A stretch of DNA of 64,000 bases from Deltaproteobacteria bacterium (GTDB lineage: Bacteria > Desulfobacterota > Binatia > HRBIN30 > CADEER01). The stretch spans positions 45,348-109,347 of the forward strand of contig JAJCZJ010000053.1 of assembly GCA_029262455.1 (NCBI GenBank). Reading direction: 5' to 3'. The notes below the pieces were generated by a model. The model ran no database searches and was not told the origin of the DNA. It saw only the letters and a program-made list of their open reading frames with translations. Positions 1 through 9,341 of the stretch are shown here, one piece after another. The position numbers and the translations under genes were made by a program. Within the stretch, counting starts at the first letter, position 1, and each line of letters starts with the position of its first letter.

Positions 1-137
1 TCCTCCCGGTAAGCGGGTACTTCCGGCCGCTTCATTCGAAGTGACTCACTACCCAACGCTAGAGGTGAGTTGCAGCGGTCCAACGGTTGATCGATAGTGC
101 CATCCGGCTCGTCCACTACCTGATACGCGGGGAAAAC

Positions 138-2387
138 ATGACAAAACGAATTCTCGTCGCGCTCGCGCTGCTCGCTGTCCTCTGCATCGCGGTCCTCTAC
201 ATTCTCGGCAGGGGGTTGTTGATCGACCGGCAACACGCCGGCACCGCAACCAACAGACCGGTGTCGAAGTCAGTTGTCGAACAGCGCCGCGCCGCGCAGA
301 GACGAGCCGCATATTCCGCCGGTGTCGCCCAGCCAAAGCAGATTCTGTTTGGCGACCTGCACGTACACACGACGTTCTCGTTTGACGCGTTCCAGATGAG
401 CCTGCCGCTCGCCGGCGGCGATGGCGCCCATCCGGTCGCCGACGCATGCGATTTCGCGCGACATTGCGCCGGCCTCGATTTTTGGTCGATCAACGATCAC
501 GGGATCACCCTCACTCCACGGCGCTGGCGTGAGACCATCGAGGCGATCCGCGACTGCAACGAGGTCAGTGGCGACGCGACAAACCCGGACATGGTGACCT
601 TCCTCGGATGGGAATGGACGCAGGTCGGAACCAATCCATCGAATCACTACGGACACAAGAACGTCATCTTGCGCGACCTCGATGAAGCCAGCATCCCGGC
701 GCGTCCGATTTCCGCTGGAACTCCCCCCGGGATGCCGACCGTCTCCGAGGCCGCCCCCTCTGCTTTGCTCACTGGCCTTCTCGTTGCTGCCGCGCCGGGT
801 TCGGGTGCGGCTGACTTCGCCCGTTATATCGACGAGATCATCGGCACACCGATATGTCCGCGCGGTCTCCCGGTACGCGATCTCCCACTCGACTGCACGG
901 AGACGGCGCCGACACCATCCGAACTTTTTGAGAAACTCGACGACTGGGGCAGCACGGCGACGGTTATTCCCCACGGAACGACATGGGGCTTCTACACCTC
1001 ACTCGGCTCGGCCTGGGACAAACAACTCACCCCCAAACTGCACGACGCCGACCGACAACGTATCGTCGAAGTGTTTTCCGGTCATGGCAACTCGGAAGAA
1101 TATCGATCGTATCGCGAGGTCGTTTTCGGAGCGGACGGCGCCAAGTCCTGCCCCGAACCACACGAGAACTACTTACCCTCATGCTGGCGAGCCGGCGAAA
1201 TCATCACGGCTCGGTGCCTTGCCGAGGGAGCATCTGCTGAGGACTGCGCCGAGCGCGCTGCTACCGCCCGTCACAACTACGTCAACGCGGCGTTCAACGG
1301 CGGACTTTCGAGCGTACCGGGAACCAAGATCGCGGAGTGGCAAGACGCCGGCCAGTGTCGCGACTGCTTCCAACCGGCTTTCAACTACCGACCGCGCAGC
1401 TCGGTACAGTACATGATGTCCCTGGCCAGGCCGGGCAATCCGGATGCGACCGATCGCTTCCGCTTCGGGTTTATCGCATCGAGCGACAATCACTCGGCTC
1501 GACCGGGCACCGGATACAAAGAAGTGTCGCGCGGAGAGTTCACCGAAACTCGCTTTGGCAACTTCATCGGATCTCCCCTCGCACCGGCCGACACGCGCGA
1601 ACCCGCAGCACATTCCGAGGTGATCGAACTCACTTCGATCGCTACACCGTTCGCCAATTTCGAAACCGAGCGCCAAGCTTCGTTCTTCTTGAACGGAGGA
1701 CTCGCCGCGGTTCACTCCGACGGTCGCGATCGCAACTCGATCTGGGACGCGATCCAGCGTCGCGAAGTGTACGGCACCAGCGGCCCTCGCATCTTGCTTT
1801 GGTTCGACCTGCTCAACGCGCCGCAAGGCGAGACCGCACCGATGGGTAGCGGAGTGACAATGAACGAAGGCCCGACTTTCAGCGTGCGCGCGTTGGGATC
1901 CTTCGAGCAGAAACCCGGATGCCCAGCCGACGCCGTGCAGGCCCTGTCCGATCAACGAATCGCCCGCGTCTGTCAGGGCGAATGTTACAACCCCTCAGAT
2001 AGGCGCCGACCGATTACGCGAATCGAAGTCGTTCGTATCCGCCCACAGAGGTCCGCCAGCGAAGACGTGACCCCCCTCATCGAAGACCCCTGGAAAGTAC
2101 TGAGTTGTGACGGAACCACCGCTGGATGCCAGGTCACTTTCAGCGATGACGAGTATCCCGCCTCGGGACGCGACGCCCTTTACTACGTGCGCGCAGTCGA
2201 AGCGCCAAGCCTCGCAGTCAATGCCAACCCCTTGGGCTGCAAATACGACGCAAGCGGTCGCTGCACGAGCATCAGTCCCTGCTTCTCGCGTCCAATCGAT
2301 GACGACTGCCTCAGCGAAACCGAAGAACGCGCCTGGTCGTCACCGATCTTCGTCGACCAACCGCGTGACGGTACAGGTCCGCTGTAG
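138..2387 (+). CDS. DUF3604 / PHP-like secreted or membrane-anchored protein
   Basis: The 749-residue product starts with Lys-Arg and one hydrophobic helix (about residues 5-25), so it is exported or anchored with a periplasmic body. The motif GDLHVHTTFS, followed by WSINDHG and later ASSDNHSARPG, is the metal-binding layout of DUF3604, a relative of the PHP phosphoesterases; the substrate is unknown. An in-frame GTG/ATG-like start 51 bases upstream is possible, but the ATG at 138 is preceded by GGGGA and is followed directly by the signal helix, so I chose it. The C-terminal third has many Cys pairs (CQGECYN, CKYDASGRC), consistent with disulfides outside the cytoplasm. A second DUF3604-like gene lies at 51647. 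Confidence 0.85.
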   Translation: MTKRILVALALLAVLCIAVLYILGRGLLIDRQHAGTATNRPVSKSVVEQRRAAQRRAAYSAGVAQPKQILFGDLHVHTTFSFDAFQMSLPLAGGDGAHPVADACDFARHCAGLDFWSINDHGITLTPRRWRETIEAIRDCNEVSGDATNPDMVTFLGWEWTQVGTNPSNHYGHKNVILRDLDEASIPARPISAGTPPGMPTVSEAAPSALLTGLLVAAAPGSGAADFARYIDEIIGTPICPRGLPVRDLPLDCTETAPTPSELFEKLDDWGSTATVIPHGTTWGFYTSLGSAWDKQLTPKLHDADRQRIVEVFSGHGNSEEYRSYREVVFGADGAKSCPEPHENYLPSCWRAGEIITARCLAEGASAEDCAERAATARHNYVNAAFNGGLSSVPGTKIAEWQDAGQCRDCFQPAFNYRPRSSVQYMMSLARPGNPDATDRFRFGFIASSDNHSARPGTGYKEVSRGEFTETRFGNFIGSPLAPADTREPAAHSEVIELTSIATPFANFETERQASFFLNGGLAAVHSDGRDRNSIWDAIQRREVYGTSGPRILLWFDLLNAPQGETAPMGSGVTMNEGPTFSVRALGSFEQKPGCPADAVQALSDQRIARVCQGECYNPSDRRRPITRIEVVRIRPQRSASEDVTPLIEDPWKVLSCDGTTAGCQVTFSDDEYPASGRDALYYVRAVEAPSLAVNANPLGCKYDASGRCTSISPCFSRPIDDDCLSETEERAWSSPIFVDQPRDGTGPL

Positions 2388-2392
2388 GGAAC

Positions 2393-2427
2393 ATCCTGCC
2401 CCGAAACAGGATTCGTTCATGTTTTTT
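2393..2427 (+). terminator. possible rho-independent terminator after the DUF3604 gene
   Basis: ATCCTG (2393-2398) and CAGGAT (2407-2412) form a 6-bp hairpin, followed after nine bases by six T. The stem is short and the T run is displaced, so support is moderate. Confidence 0.35.
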
Positions 2428-2430
2428 CAA

Positions 2431-2520
2431 CACAAAGACAAAAAGGCACGAAGGGAGTCACCAGGCTTTACCTGGTCACCTTGGAGCCCAGCTTTGTGTC
2501 CTCGTGTCTTTGTGTCGAAA
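2431..2520. repeat. intergenic imperfect inverted repeat (cacaaagaca...tctttgtgtc type)
   Basis: The left arm, with CACAAAGACA and GGCACGAAGG, and the right arm, with CTCGTGTCTTTGTGTC, are imperfect inverted copies. In the middle is a small perfect hairpin, CCAGG-CTTTA-CCTGG (2461-2475). Its base composition differs from the surrounding GC-rich DNA. Similar cacaaagacac words recur in intergenic DNA of several uncultured bacterial groups; that comparison is from memory. It sits between two genes and encodes nothing credible. Confidence 0.5.
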
Positions 2521-2556
2521 ATCTTTTTGCGGCGCCCTCAGCCGATGCATATCGGA

Positions 2557-3321
2557 CTACGAACGTCGTGAACCAAGATACGCCCGGCGAGCCTCGTCGC
2601 ACTCCGGGTCGCCGAAGGCAGTCACCATCCCGTCTGCGTCGGCCCAAGAGCGCACGGTACCAACCATCTGCTCGGTGATCGCGTTCACATGCCGCTTGGT
2701 CGACAACAGCGCGTGCGCAGCCTTGCTGGCTAACGATTTGGCCAGTTCATCGACGGCATCTGACAGCTGATCGCTCGCCACTACACGATTTGCGAAGCCG
2801 ATTAGTTTTGCCTCGGCCGCATCGAACACCCGACAAGTCATCACGAGCTCCTTGGTCATGGCCGGCCCGATTTCGCGCACCAGACGGGGAATGCCGCCCC
2901 AAGTGAGCGGTATCCCAAGATCGACTTCCGGGATCGAAAAGCGAGCATTCTCCGCCACCACCCGCAGATCACACGCCGAGGCCAGGACGACCCCTCCCCC
3001 GATGCACCACCCCTGGATCGCAGAAATCGTCACGGCGCGCATGGCATCCACCGAATCCGCCATGACTCGGCCGATCTCCGCCGCCTCGCGCGTCGACACC
3101 TCGGGTTGTCCGGCAAAGCTGGCGAGGTCCGCCCCGGCGGAAAACGCCCGGCCCGCACCGCCAACGACAACAACCTTGACTTCGGCCTGCTCGTTAAACC
3201 AGTCGGCGGCAGCGGCAATCTCGCGCAGCGTCGTCACCGACAACGGATTCAGTTTTTCCGGCCGGTTCAGCGTCAGCCGTCCGACCCCTTCTTGCACTTC
3301 CACACTAAGCGTCTCGAACAT
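2557..3321 (-). CDS. Enoyl-CoA hydratase/isomerase family protein
   Basis: This is a 254-residue crotonase-fold protein. The oxyanion-hole segments are visible as GRAFSAGADLASF (about residues 57-69) and CIGGGVVLASACDLR (about 106-120), followed by the catalytic-region PEVDLGIPLTWGG. The length is typical for the family. Members hydrate or isomerise acyl-CoA esters in fatty-acid or aromatic degradation; the exact substrate cannot be read from sequence. The gene stands alone, transcribed towards the DUF3604 gene. A second member is at 15783. Confidence 0.88.
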   Translation of the reverse strand: MFETLSVEVQEGVGRLTLNRPEKLNPLSVTTLREIAAAADWFNEQAEVKVVVVGGAGRAFSAGADLASFAGQPEVSTREAAEIGRVMADSVDAMRAVTISAIQGWCIGGGVVLASACDLRVVAENARFSIPEVDLGIPLTWGGIPRLVREIGPAMTKELVMTCRVFDAAEAKLIGFANRVVASDQLSDAVDELAKSLASKAAHALLSTKRHVNAITEQMVGTVRSWADADGMVTAFGDPECDEARRAYLGSRRS

Positions 3322-3522
3322 ACCTATCCCCTTTCACATCCGGGCGTCATTTTCACTTCCTGGACAGCATCCCTCGGCACGCGTAGCGTTTGGACTCAAA
3401 CTCCGAAGTGGAAGGTCCCCTAACCAACACTCGACACAGCAACTCGACGGACGGTCAGAATGCAACCCGCATCCAACGAGCGATCACGCACGGCACGCCG
3501 AGCTTCAACGTTCAGCGATAAG

Positions 3523-5094
3523 ATGGCAGACAGCAGAACAAGCCGGCTGCCACTCCTGGTCTTCCTCATCGCCACAGTCTTTGTCGGAGTGCAATTGTGG
3601 GCGGGCACCGTCCCGCCTTATGGCCGCCTGCATGACGAGTTTTACTACTGGGCTGGCGCAAAAAACCTCGCCTTCGGCTATGTCGATCACCCGCCATTCG
3701 CACCGTGGATTCTCGCCCTCGCCACCGGCCTGCTCGGCGACGGCGAGTTCCCGTTCGCTCTAGTCCCAGCACTATGCGGCGCCGCAACCATCGTTGTCAC
3801 AGCACAGATGGCACACCGCCTTGGCGCAGACCGCTTCGGACAAGTGCTGGCAGCACTCTGTGTCGCCGCCGCCCCATTCTACTTGATCATCTTCTCCTTC
3901 TTCTCGGTCAATTCTTTCGAAGTTCTCTTGTGGTCGCTGCTCTGCCTAACGGCAATTCACTTGGTTCAAAGCGACGATGGCCGAATTTGGCTAGTGATCG
4001 GAGCGATCACCGGAGTCGGACTGCTCAACAAGCACACCTTCGTCTTGATCGCCGGGGCATTCGCTCTGGCTCTGCTCCTCTCGCCTCGACGCGCGCATCT
4101 CAGGACTCGTTGGCCGTGGATCGGCGCGACGCTTGCAATCGGCTTGGCGTCGCCCAACCTGATCTGGAACTTCCTGAACGGGTGGCCCTCCCTCCACTTC
4201 TACCTCAGCCGAAGCACAGTCAACGTCCCAACAAACATGCTCGAGGCGCTTGGCATCCAGATATTCGGGACCAACCCCGGTACGCTTCTTGTCACGGTTT
4301 CGGGGCTGGTCGGTCTACTCGCATCGAAACGTATGCGTCGATACCGACCACTCGGTATTGCGGCGGCAATTCTCATCGGATTCATCGTCATGTCCGGACT
4401 GCGCCGCGGTGATCGAATCGCCGGGATCTATCCCCTGCTCTTCGCCGCCGGCGCCACGATCCTCGGTCAACAGAAAGGTCGCATCACAAGAGCCGGCCGC
4501 CTGACCGTGACCGTCTCGATTCTATTACTAGCGATTCCCGTAGGCCGACTTTCACTGCCGATTCGCCCGCCGGAGAAAATCGCTGCCTTCTTCCGGTCGA
4601 TCGGACAGAGTCCAGACATCGAGTCCGAGGAGAATGCCGCCTTGCCGCTCTATTTGTCGGCTCGGCTCGAATGGGAGCGCTTTGCCGACCAAGTCCTCCG
4701 CGCCGCCGACGCGATCCCAGTCACCGAACGCGATCGCGTCGCAATCCTGTCACCACATTGGCTCTATGCTTCCATCATCGAGTACTACGGGCGCAACCGC
4801 GACATCCCGCCGGTCATCTCGCCGCACAACGCGTATTACTTTCGCCGCAACGACGCCGATGGCCGGGACATCGTGATGTCCGTGGGGATCGACCCCCTTC
4901 TCTTGGAACGCTATTTCGCTCACACCGAGGTTCTCGATATCTTCGAGTGCGAATACTGCGTCAGCTGGCGTCCTGACATACCCATGACACTATCGCGAAA
5001 ACCAAAGCAGCCGATGACACAGTACCTCGAAGAGTGGCAACACTTCGGCCTGACCGCATCTCCCGCCCTGGTCCACAGCAACCAAGGCCAATAG
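3523..5094 (+). CDS. GT39/ArnT-like membrane glycosyltransferase
   Basis: The 523-residue product has about ten hydrophobic helices. The first periplasmic loop carries GRLHDEFYYW and GYVDHPPFAPW, the acidic and His-Pro-Pro signature of the PMT/ArnT class (GT39/PF13231), which uses polyprenyl-phosphate sugars as donors. A soluble C-terminal segment follows the last helix near residue 365. An upstream in-frame ATG at 3460 would add 21 polar residues; the ATG at 3523 places the first helix at the N-terminus and is preferred, with moderate certainty. The acceptor is unknown. No glycosylation gene adjoins it; the N-glycosylation operon is at 53747-61974. Confidence 0.85.
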   Translation: MADSRTSRLPLLVFLIATVFVGVQLWAGTVPPYGRLHDEFYYWAGAKNLAFGYVDHPPFAPWILALATGLLGDGEFPFALVPALCGAATIVVTAQMAHRLGADRFGQVLAALCVAAAPFYLIIFSFFSVNSFEVLLWSLLCLTAIHLVQSDDGRIWLVIGAITGVGLLNKHTFVLIAGAFALALLLSPRRAHLRTRWPWIGATLAIGLASPNLIWNFLNGWPSLHFYLSRSTVNVPTNMLEALGIQIFGTNPGTLLVTVSGLVGLLASKRMRRYRPLGIAAAILIGFIVMSGLRRGDRIAGIYPLLFAAGATILGQQKGRITRAGRLTVTVSILLLAIPVGRLSLPIRPPEKIAAFFRSIGQSPDIESEENAALPLYLSARLEWERFADQVLRAADAIPVTERDRVAILSPHWLYASIIEYYGRNRDIPPVISPHNAYYFRRNDADGRDIVMSVGIDPLLLERYFAHTEVLDIFECEYCVSWRPDIPMTLSRKPKQPMTQYLEEWQHFGLTASPALVHSNQGQ

Positions 5095-5198
5095 ATCGCT
5101 CGCCCAACAGACTTTCTTTTCGTCCAAGTGAACCGCTAAGCTAGCGCACCATGCACACGTCGAACACGTCGATTTCCCGTATCCTCAAGGGCCCACCA

Positions 5199-6101
5199 AT
5201 GAAACGACGAGACTTCCTTCGCACAGTTGGTGCGCTCGGCGGCGCGCTCGCGGGTTCCAAGTACATCTCAGTCGCCAGCGCTACTCCCGCTTGCACCCTC
5301 TACCCTTCCCAGACCGCAGGTCCATTCTTTTTCGATACCGGTTTGATCCGGACCGACATCCGCGAAGGACGTCCCGGCACGCTACTCGGCGTAGGTCTAC
5401 AGTTTATCGACGCCCAGACGTGCTTACCGATACCGAACCTGGTCATCGACCTCTGGCACACTGATCGAGACGGCCTTTATTCGGGCTACCCGGGCCAGGG
5501 CGACAACCGTGATATCGATACGAGCGGTGAGACTTTCATGCGCGGTCTTCAGGTCACCGACTCGAACGGCATGGCGGGATTCACGTCGGTCTATCCGGGA
5601 TGGTACCCTGGCCGGGTCCCACATATCCACTTCAAGGCGTTCTTCGACGACCGCACCCTAGTGACATCGCAAGCTTACTTCCCCCAGGAACTCACCGACG
5701 GTGTCCACGGCACGGAAGGGTACGCGGATCGCGGCCCAGGTCCTGTCACTCTCTCTAGCGATATTCTACTGCTGAGCACCGACCTCGAAGACGTGCTTTT
5801 CGACATCACCATCAGCGCAACCGGTGGCGGCATTTCCGCAACGCGGACCGTGGCAGTCGCAACACCCACCGGCTTTACCCCGACGCCGACACCGACTCTC
5901 ACACCGGCACCCCAGGACTGCACTGGCGACTGCTCGAACGACGGCAACGTGACCGTCAATGAATTGGTCCGGGGCGTCAATATCGCGCTCGGCAGAACAC
6001 CGATCGATCAATGCCCGACTTTTGATACGGACGGAAGTGGAATGGTCAGCGTGTCCGAACTCGTTGCAGCGGTGAACAGTTCACTGCTCGGCTGCTCGTA
6101 A
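5199..6101 (+). CDS. Tat-exported intradiol ring-cleavage dioxygenase with dockerin-like C-terminus
   Basis: The N-terminus KRRDFLRT followed by a Gly/Ala-rich stretch is a Tat signal, so the 300-residue protein is exported folded. The core shows GLYSGY (about residue 94), GWYPGR (about 136) and HIH (142-144): the two-Tyr, two-His non-haem Fe(III) set of intradiol dioxygenases, which cleave catechols between the hydroxyls. A Thr/Pro linker at about 227-240 leads to two EF-hand-like loops (SNDGNVTVNEL and DTDGSGMVSVSEL) framed by Cys, resembling a dockerin. An ATG at 5151 is possible, but AAGG eight bases before 5199 and the Tat motif decide the start. The gene stands alone. Confidence 0.85.
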   Translation: MKRRDFLRTVGALGGALAGSKYISVASATPACTLYPSQTAGPFFFDTGLIRTDIREGRPGTLLGVGLQFIDAQTCLPIPNLVIDLWHTDRDGLYSGYPGQGDNRDIDTSGETFMRGLQVTDSNGMAGFTSVYPGWYPGRVPHIHFKAFFDDRTLVTSQAYFPQELTDGVHGTEGYADRGPGPVTLSSDILLLSTDLEDVLFDITISATGGGISATRTVAVATPTGFTPTPTPTLTPAPQDCTGDCSNDGNVTVNELVRGVNIALGRTPIDQCPTFDTDGSGMVSVSELVAAVNSSLLGCS

Positions 6102-6140
6102 CTTCCCGACCGCATCAACCCAACCTCTAAGGAGATCGTC

Positions 6141-6563
6141 ATGAAATTGTGGAAACCCTGTGCAATTGCAGCGGCACTCATTGTCGGCGGCTGCTCCTTC
6201 TCCGATAGTTCAGGCAGCCTTTCCGACTCGGTGTCGAGTCCGTTCGAGTTGGCATCGAGCCTATCCTCGTCGGGCGAGTCCTCCGACACCGCCTACCTCG
6301 ACGACGTAAGCGACCACGCCCGAACGATCGTCGCATCCGGCGGCACCGTAGGCGACATCACCGCTGGGCTGAGTCGCGTTGCCCGGGCTCACGGCATCAC
6401 GAACTGGGAAGCAGCCGACGCGACTTACCTCGGTTTCGGCCGCGGCCTCGCGAAGGCGGGCGTCGGCGAAGCGAAGCTCGCTCACTTCCAGAACGCGCTC
6501 ACCGACGACTCGAGACACGCCACGTTGATCGCCACCGGATTCAAGGGCGCGATCGCCAGGTAG
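6141..6563 (+). CDS. Putative small lipoprotein
   Basis: The 140-residue product begins with Lys-containing n-region, a hydrophobic stretch and IVGGC, a lipobox with the lipidated Cys near residue 18. A Ser-rich spacer (about 20-50) precedes a small helical domain. A perfect AAGGAGAT lies eight bases before the ATG. The stop codon is directly followed by the ATG of the next gene, so the two are probably translationally coupled and may act together in the envelope. No known family recognised. Confidence 0.7.
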   Translation: MKLWKPCAIAAALIVGGCSFSDSSGSLSDSVSSPFELASSLSSSGESSDTAYLDDVSDHARTIVASGGTVGDITAGLSRVARAHGITNWEAADATYLGFGRGLAKAGVGEAKLAHFQNALTDDSRHATLIATGFKGAIAR

Positions 6564-8327
6564 ATGCTCTCTTCGTTTCTCTTCGGCGCTTGGATGCTGA
6601 CCGTCGCCGCCGCAAACGCGGCCGAACCAACGGTTGCGCTGCTTCACGTCGAAGCCAACGAAGGAACGTCCAGCGGTGGGCACGTAGCGATTCAATTCGG
6701 CAAAGAAGTCTACCACTTCCAACACCGCGAGCCGGGGATCCTTCACCTTGAACGCGATACGTGGTCACATTTTCTTCATCAATACTCTCGTCTGGGGAAC
6801 AGAGCGATCACTGTCCATCAACTGTCGTTTCCAAAAACGTCGGCTCAACGAGTGCGCGATCATTTCGCGGCGCTACGCATCAAACAGCAGCGCAGCCTCC
6901 GGGATTTGGTCGAACTCGAACACACTACGTCGCTGCTTTCGGCGTTTCTCGATACTCCGGGCGGAACGGAACACACCGGCGTGCGGGTCGCCGTCAGCGG
7001 CTTCTTCGCGGCAGCCGATTCCGCAAGCTCACAAAGGTGGGCTGGCCGGGGCGATCTCCAAGAGAGGATCAACGTCGCACTCGAGGCGAACCACCTGTCC
7101 AAAGCCTCCCTCCGGGAAGAGGCCGCCCACCTCAGAGTTGCAGCCACCCACGCGCGGTCGATGAGCGCAACAGGATTCGCAGCTGCGTATGACGAGATCG
7201 CTGCCAAATGGATCTTGCTCTCGATCGTCGAAGACGGCCTCCAGCTCAGCGAAGACGCGATCATTCAAGAGGAGACCCCGCTCAGCGAAAGAGAGCGCCA
7301 AGCGGTCGTGCGGGCAATCACCGACCAAGAAGAGCATCTCCTGGCCCTGTTCAGCTCGCGCCGGTTCGACCAAGGTGAGCCCCTGCTCATCGGCATTGCT
7401 CGCGTTCTGGCGCTCTACAAAAGTCTCGACGACGGACGGCTGACCCTGCTCAACGCAATCCCAGACGAAGCAACCACGGTGGAAGTCGACGATAGGCCGT
7501 GGGTAGTCGAAGCGCTTCGTAGCCGAGCCGCAAGATCATACCAGTCGACGCGGGCGAGCTTCTTCGCCGCCACTAGAGCCGGGGTCTTCGACGAGGCTGC
7601 TCTCACAACCCTCGAGTCAGCGGCCAGCCGCCGTGCTGGGTTGAAAAGAGCAATCCAGACCGGCGCACCACTTCGAGTCCGCTCCGGCATGTTGATCCCT
7701 TCGCGAGCTGCAACTTGGAGCAATCTCCCGCAGCCGGAGAACATCAGCCGCGAGGACCTCGAGCATGTCAGAAGCGCCGCGTCCAAAGCCCGCACCGAGA
7801 TCGAACGGGAATGGCGATATGGCTTACTCGATCGCAATTGTGCAACCGAACTCTTGCATCAGATTTCCGCAGCCGCCCCTACGCTACCTCTTCAGAACAA
7901 GCCGCTCCACTTCGTCCCGGCCCGCACGATCGAGACGCTGCGACACGCCGGGCTCGTCACGGCGACGCATAGAATTCCTTCCATCAGTGAACAACTCCTG
8001 CCACCAGACGAAACACTCCGCGCGAGGCTGAGCCAGAGCACAACGTTGACTTCCGCGCCATACCGAAGGTGGTCGAATCCGGACGATTCCGCATTTCTTT
8101 TCTTCACGACCGGAACACCTCTGCTAAGACCGCTACTCGGACTCGTCAACCTCACCTACGGTCTTGCCCATGCGACGATCGGGGTTGTGACGGCCCCCAT
8201 CGATAACGGTGATCGAGCGATCTCCGGACTGCGCGGAATGATCTTCAGCGCACCCGAATTGATCTTCGTGAATATCCGCAAGGGGTCGTATGTGTACGTT
8301 CCCCACGACCCTGCGGATTGGCAGTAG
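6564..8327 (+). CDS. DUF4105-like (NlpC/P60-related) exported protein
   Basis: This 587-residue protein has a short signal peptide ending near AANAAEP. SGGHVAIQFGKEVYHF (about residues 36-51) and DRNCATELLHQI (about 423-434) resemble the paired His and Asn-Cys segments of DUF4105 proteins, which are thought to have a permuted NlpC/P60 cysteine-peptidase fold. Here the two halves are separated by about 370 helical, charged residues, far more than in plain DUF4105 proteins. Near the C-terminus are two possible membrane-associated segments. The start codon abuts the stop of the lipoprotein gene. Activity as a peptidase is inference. Confidence 0.6.
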   Translation: MLSSFLFGAWMLTVAAANAAEPTVALLHVEANEGTSSGGHVAIQFGKEVYHFQHREPGILHLERDTWSHFLHQYSRLGNRAITVHQLSFPKTSAQRVRDHFAALRIKQQRSLRDLVELEHTTSLLSAFLDTPGGTEHTGVRVAVSGFFAAADSASSQRWAGRGDLQERINVALEANHLSKASLREEAAHLRVAATHARSMSATGFAAAYDEIAAKWILLSIVEDGLQLSEDAIIQEETPLSERERQAVVRAITDQEEHLLALFSSRRFDQGEPLLIGIARVLALYKSLDDGRLTLLNAIPDEATTVEVDDRPWVVEALRSRAARSYQSTRASFFAATRAGVFDEAALTTLESAASRRAGLKRAIQTGAPLRVRSGMLIPSRAATWSNLPQPENISREDLEHVRSAASKARTEIEREWRYGLLDRNCATELLHQISAAAPTLPLQNKPLHFVPARTIETLRHAGLVTATHRIPSISEQLLPPDETLRARLSQSTTLTSAPYRRWSNPDDSAFLFFTTGTPLLRPLLGLVNLTYGLAHATIGVVTAPIDNGDRAISGLRGMIFSAPELIFVNIRKGSYVYVPHDPADWQ

Positions 8328-8346
8328 ACGCGCCCGAGATCCGCCG

Positions 8347-9336
8347 ATGGACGTTTCCAAAGACGACGACCTCACGCAGGCAGCTGAATTCGTGCGCAAC
8401 GGAGACTTGCCAGGTCTCGAACGAGCATTGGCCGCCAACCCGCGTCTCTTGAGCATTCAGAACACTGACGGCGACACATTGCTTAGCCTCGCGTGCTGCG
8501 CCGCCACCGGCGATATCGCGATTCCTCCGGACCCGGGAACGCCGCAGCAGCACGCCGCCGTCGATCGACTCCTCGCTGCCGGCGCCGACCCGTCCGCCGC
8601 CAATTCAGACGGCTGGACGCCCTTACATACAGCGGCAATGGCCGGGCACTTGGACTTGGTGGATCGACTTCTCGCTGCCGGTGCCTCCCGCGAGGGTAAC
8701 CTCTTCGGCTGCGAGGGCGGTTCCCCCCTCTCGCTCGCACTATTCTACGCCAAGACTGAGGTCGCCGACCGACTCGCCTCACCAGCAATACCAGACAACC
8801 TGCGCTCGGCGGCAGGGCTTGGCCGACCCATGGCCAGATTCGTCGCAGCAGACCTGCTAACGGCTGATGCGTTCGGCGGCCTCGACTTCTACCGGCCCGG
8901 TATGGGTTTTCCGGAGTGGAAACGGGAGAAGAGTCGCCAGGAGATTCTCGACGAGTCTCTGTGCTGGGCCTCCCGCAACGACCAGTGTACGTCGATGGCC
9001 GCCCTCGTCGACCTCGGCGCCAACGTCAACGCAAACCCGTACCGCGGCACGCCGCTACTGTGGGCGATCTACGCAGACCAAATCGCTGCCGCGACCTGGT
9101 TGCTGGACAACGGCGCCGACCCGGATCTACGCCATGACTTCGGAGGAGCCGGCCACGGCGTGCAGGCCGTAGCCATGCACCTCGCCGCACAGTACGAGTC
9201 GCTCAAGTGCCTGCAGCTCCTGCTCGAGCGCGGCGCCGACCCCACTATCACCGATGAAGCCTACAGCAGCACTCCGCTCGGCTGGGCGGAACACGTCGGC
9301 GCCGAGTCCGCGATCAAGATCTTGTCTGCGCTTTGA
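8347..9336 (+). CDS. Ankyrin repeat protein
   Basis: The 329-residue product has repeated ankyrin units, for example DGWTPLHTAAMAGHLDLVDRLLAAGA and the AAGADPSAA, DLGANVNAN, DNGADPDLR and ERGADPTIT loop motifs. Such proteins bind other proteins; the partner cannot be told. There is no signal peptide, so it is likely cytoplasmic. The ATG at 8347, not one 57 bases upstream inside the previous gene, gives a natural N-terminus. It follows the DUF4105-like gene by 19 bases and may be co-transcribed. Confidence 0.85.
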   Translation: MDVSKDDDLTQAAEFVRNGDLPGLERALAANPRLLSIQNTDGDTLLSLACCAATGDIAIPPDPGTPQQHAAVDRLLAAGADPSAANSDGWTPLHTAAMAGHLDLVDRLLAAGASREGNLFGCEGGSPLSLALFYAKTEVADRLASPAIPDNLRSAAGLGRPMARFVAADLLTADAFGGLDFYRPGMGFPEWKREKSRQEILDESLCWASRNDQCTSMAALVDLGANVNANPYRGTPLLWAIYADQIAAATWLLDNGADPDLRHDFGGAGHGVQAVAMHLAAQYESLKCLQLLLERGADPTITDEAYSSTPLGWAEHVGAESAIKILSAL

Positions 9337-9341
9337 GGTGC

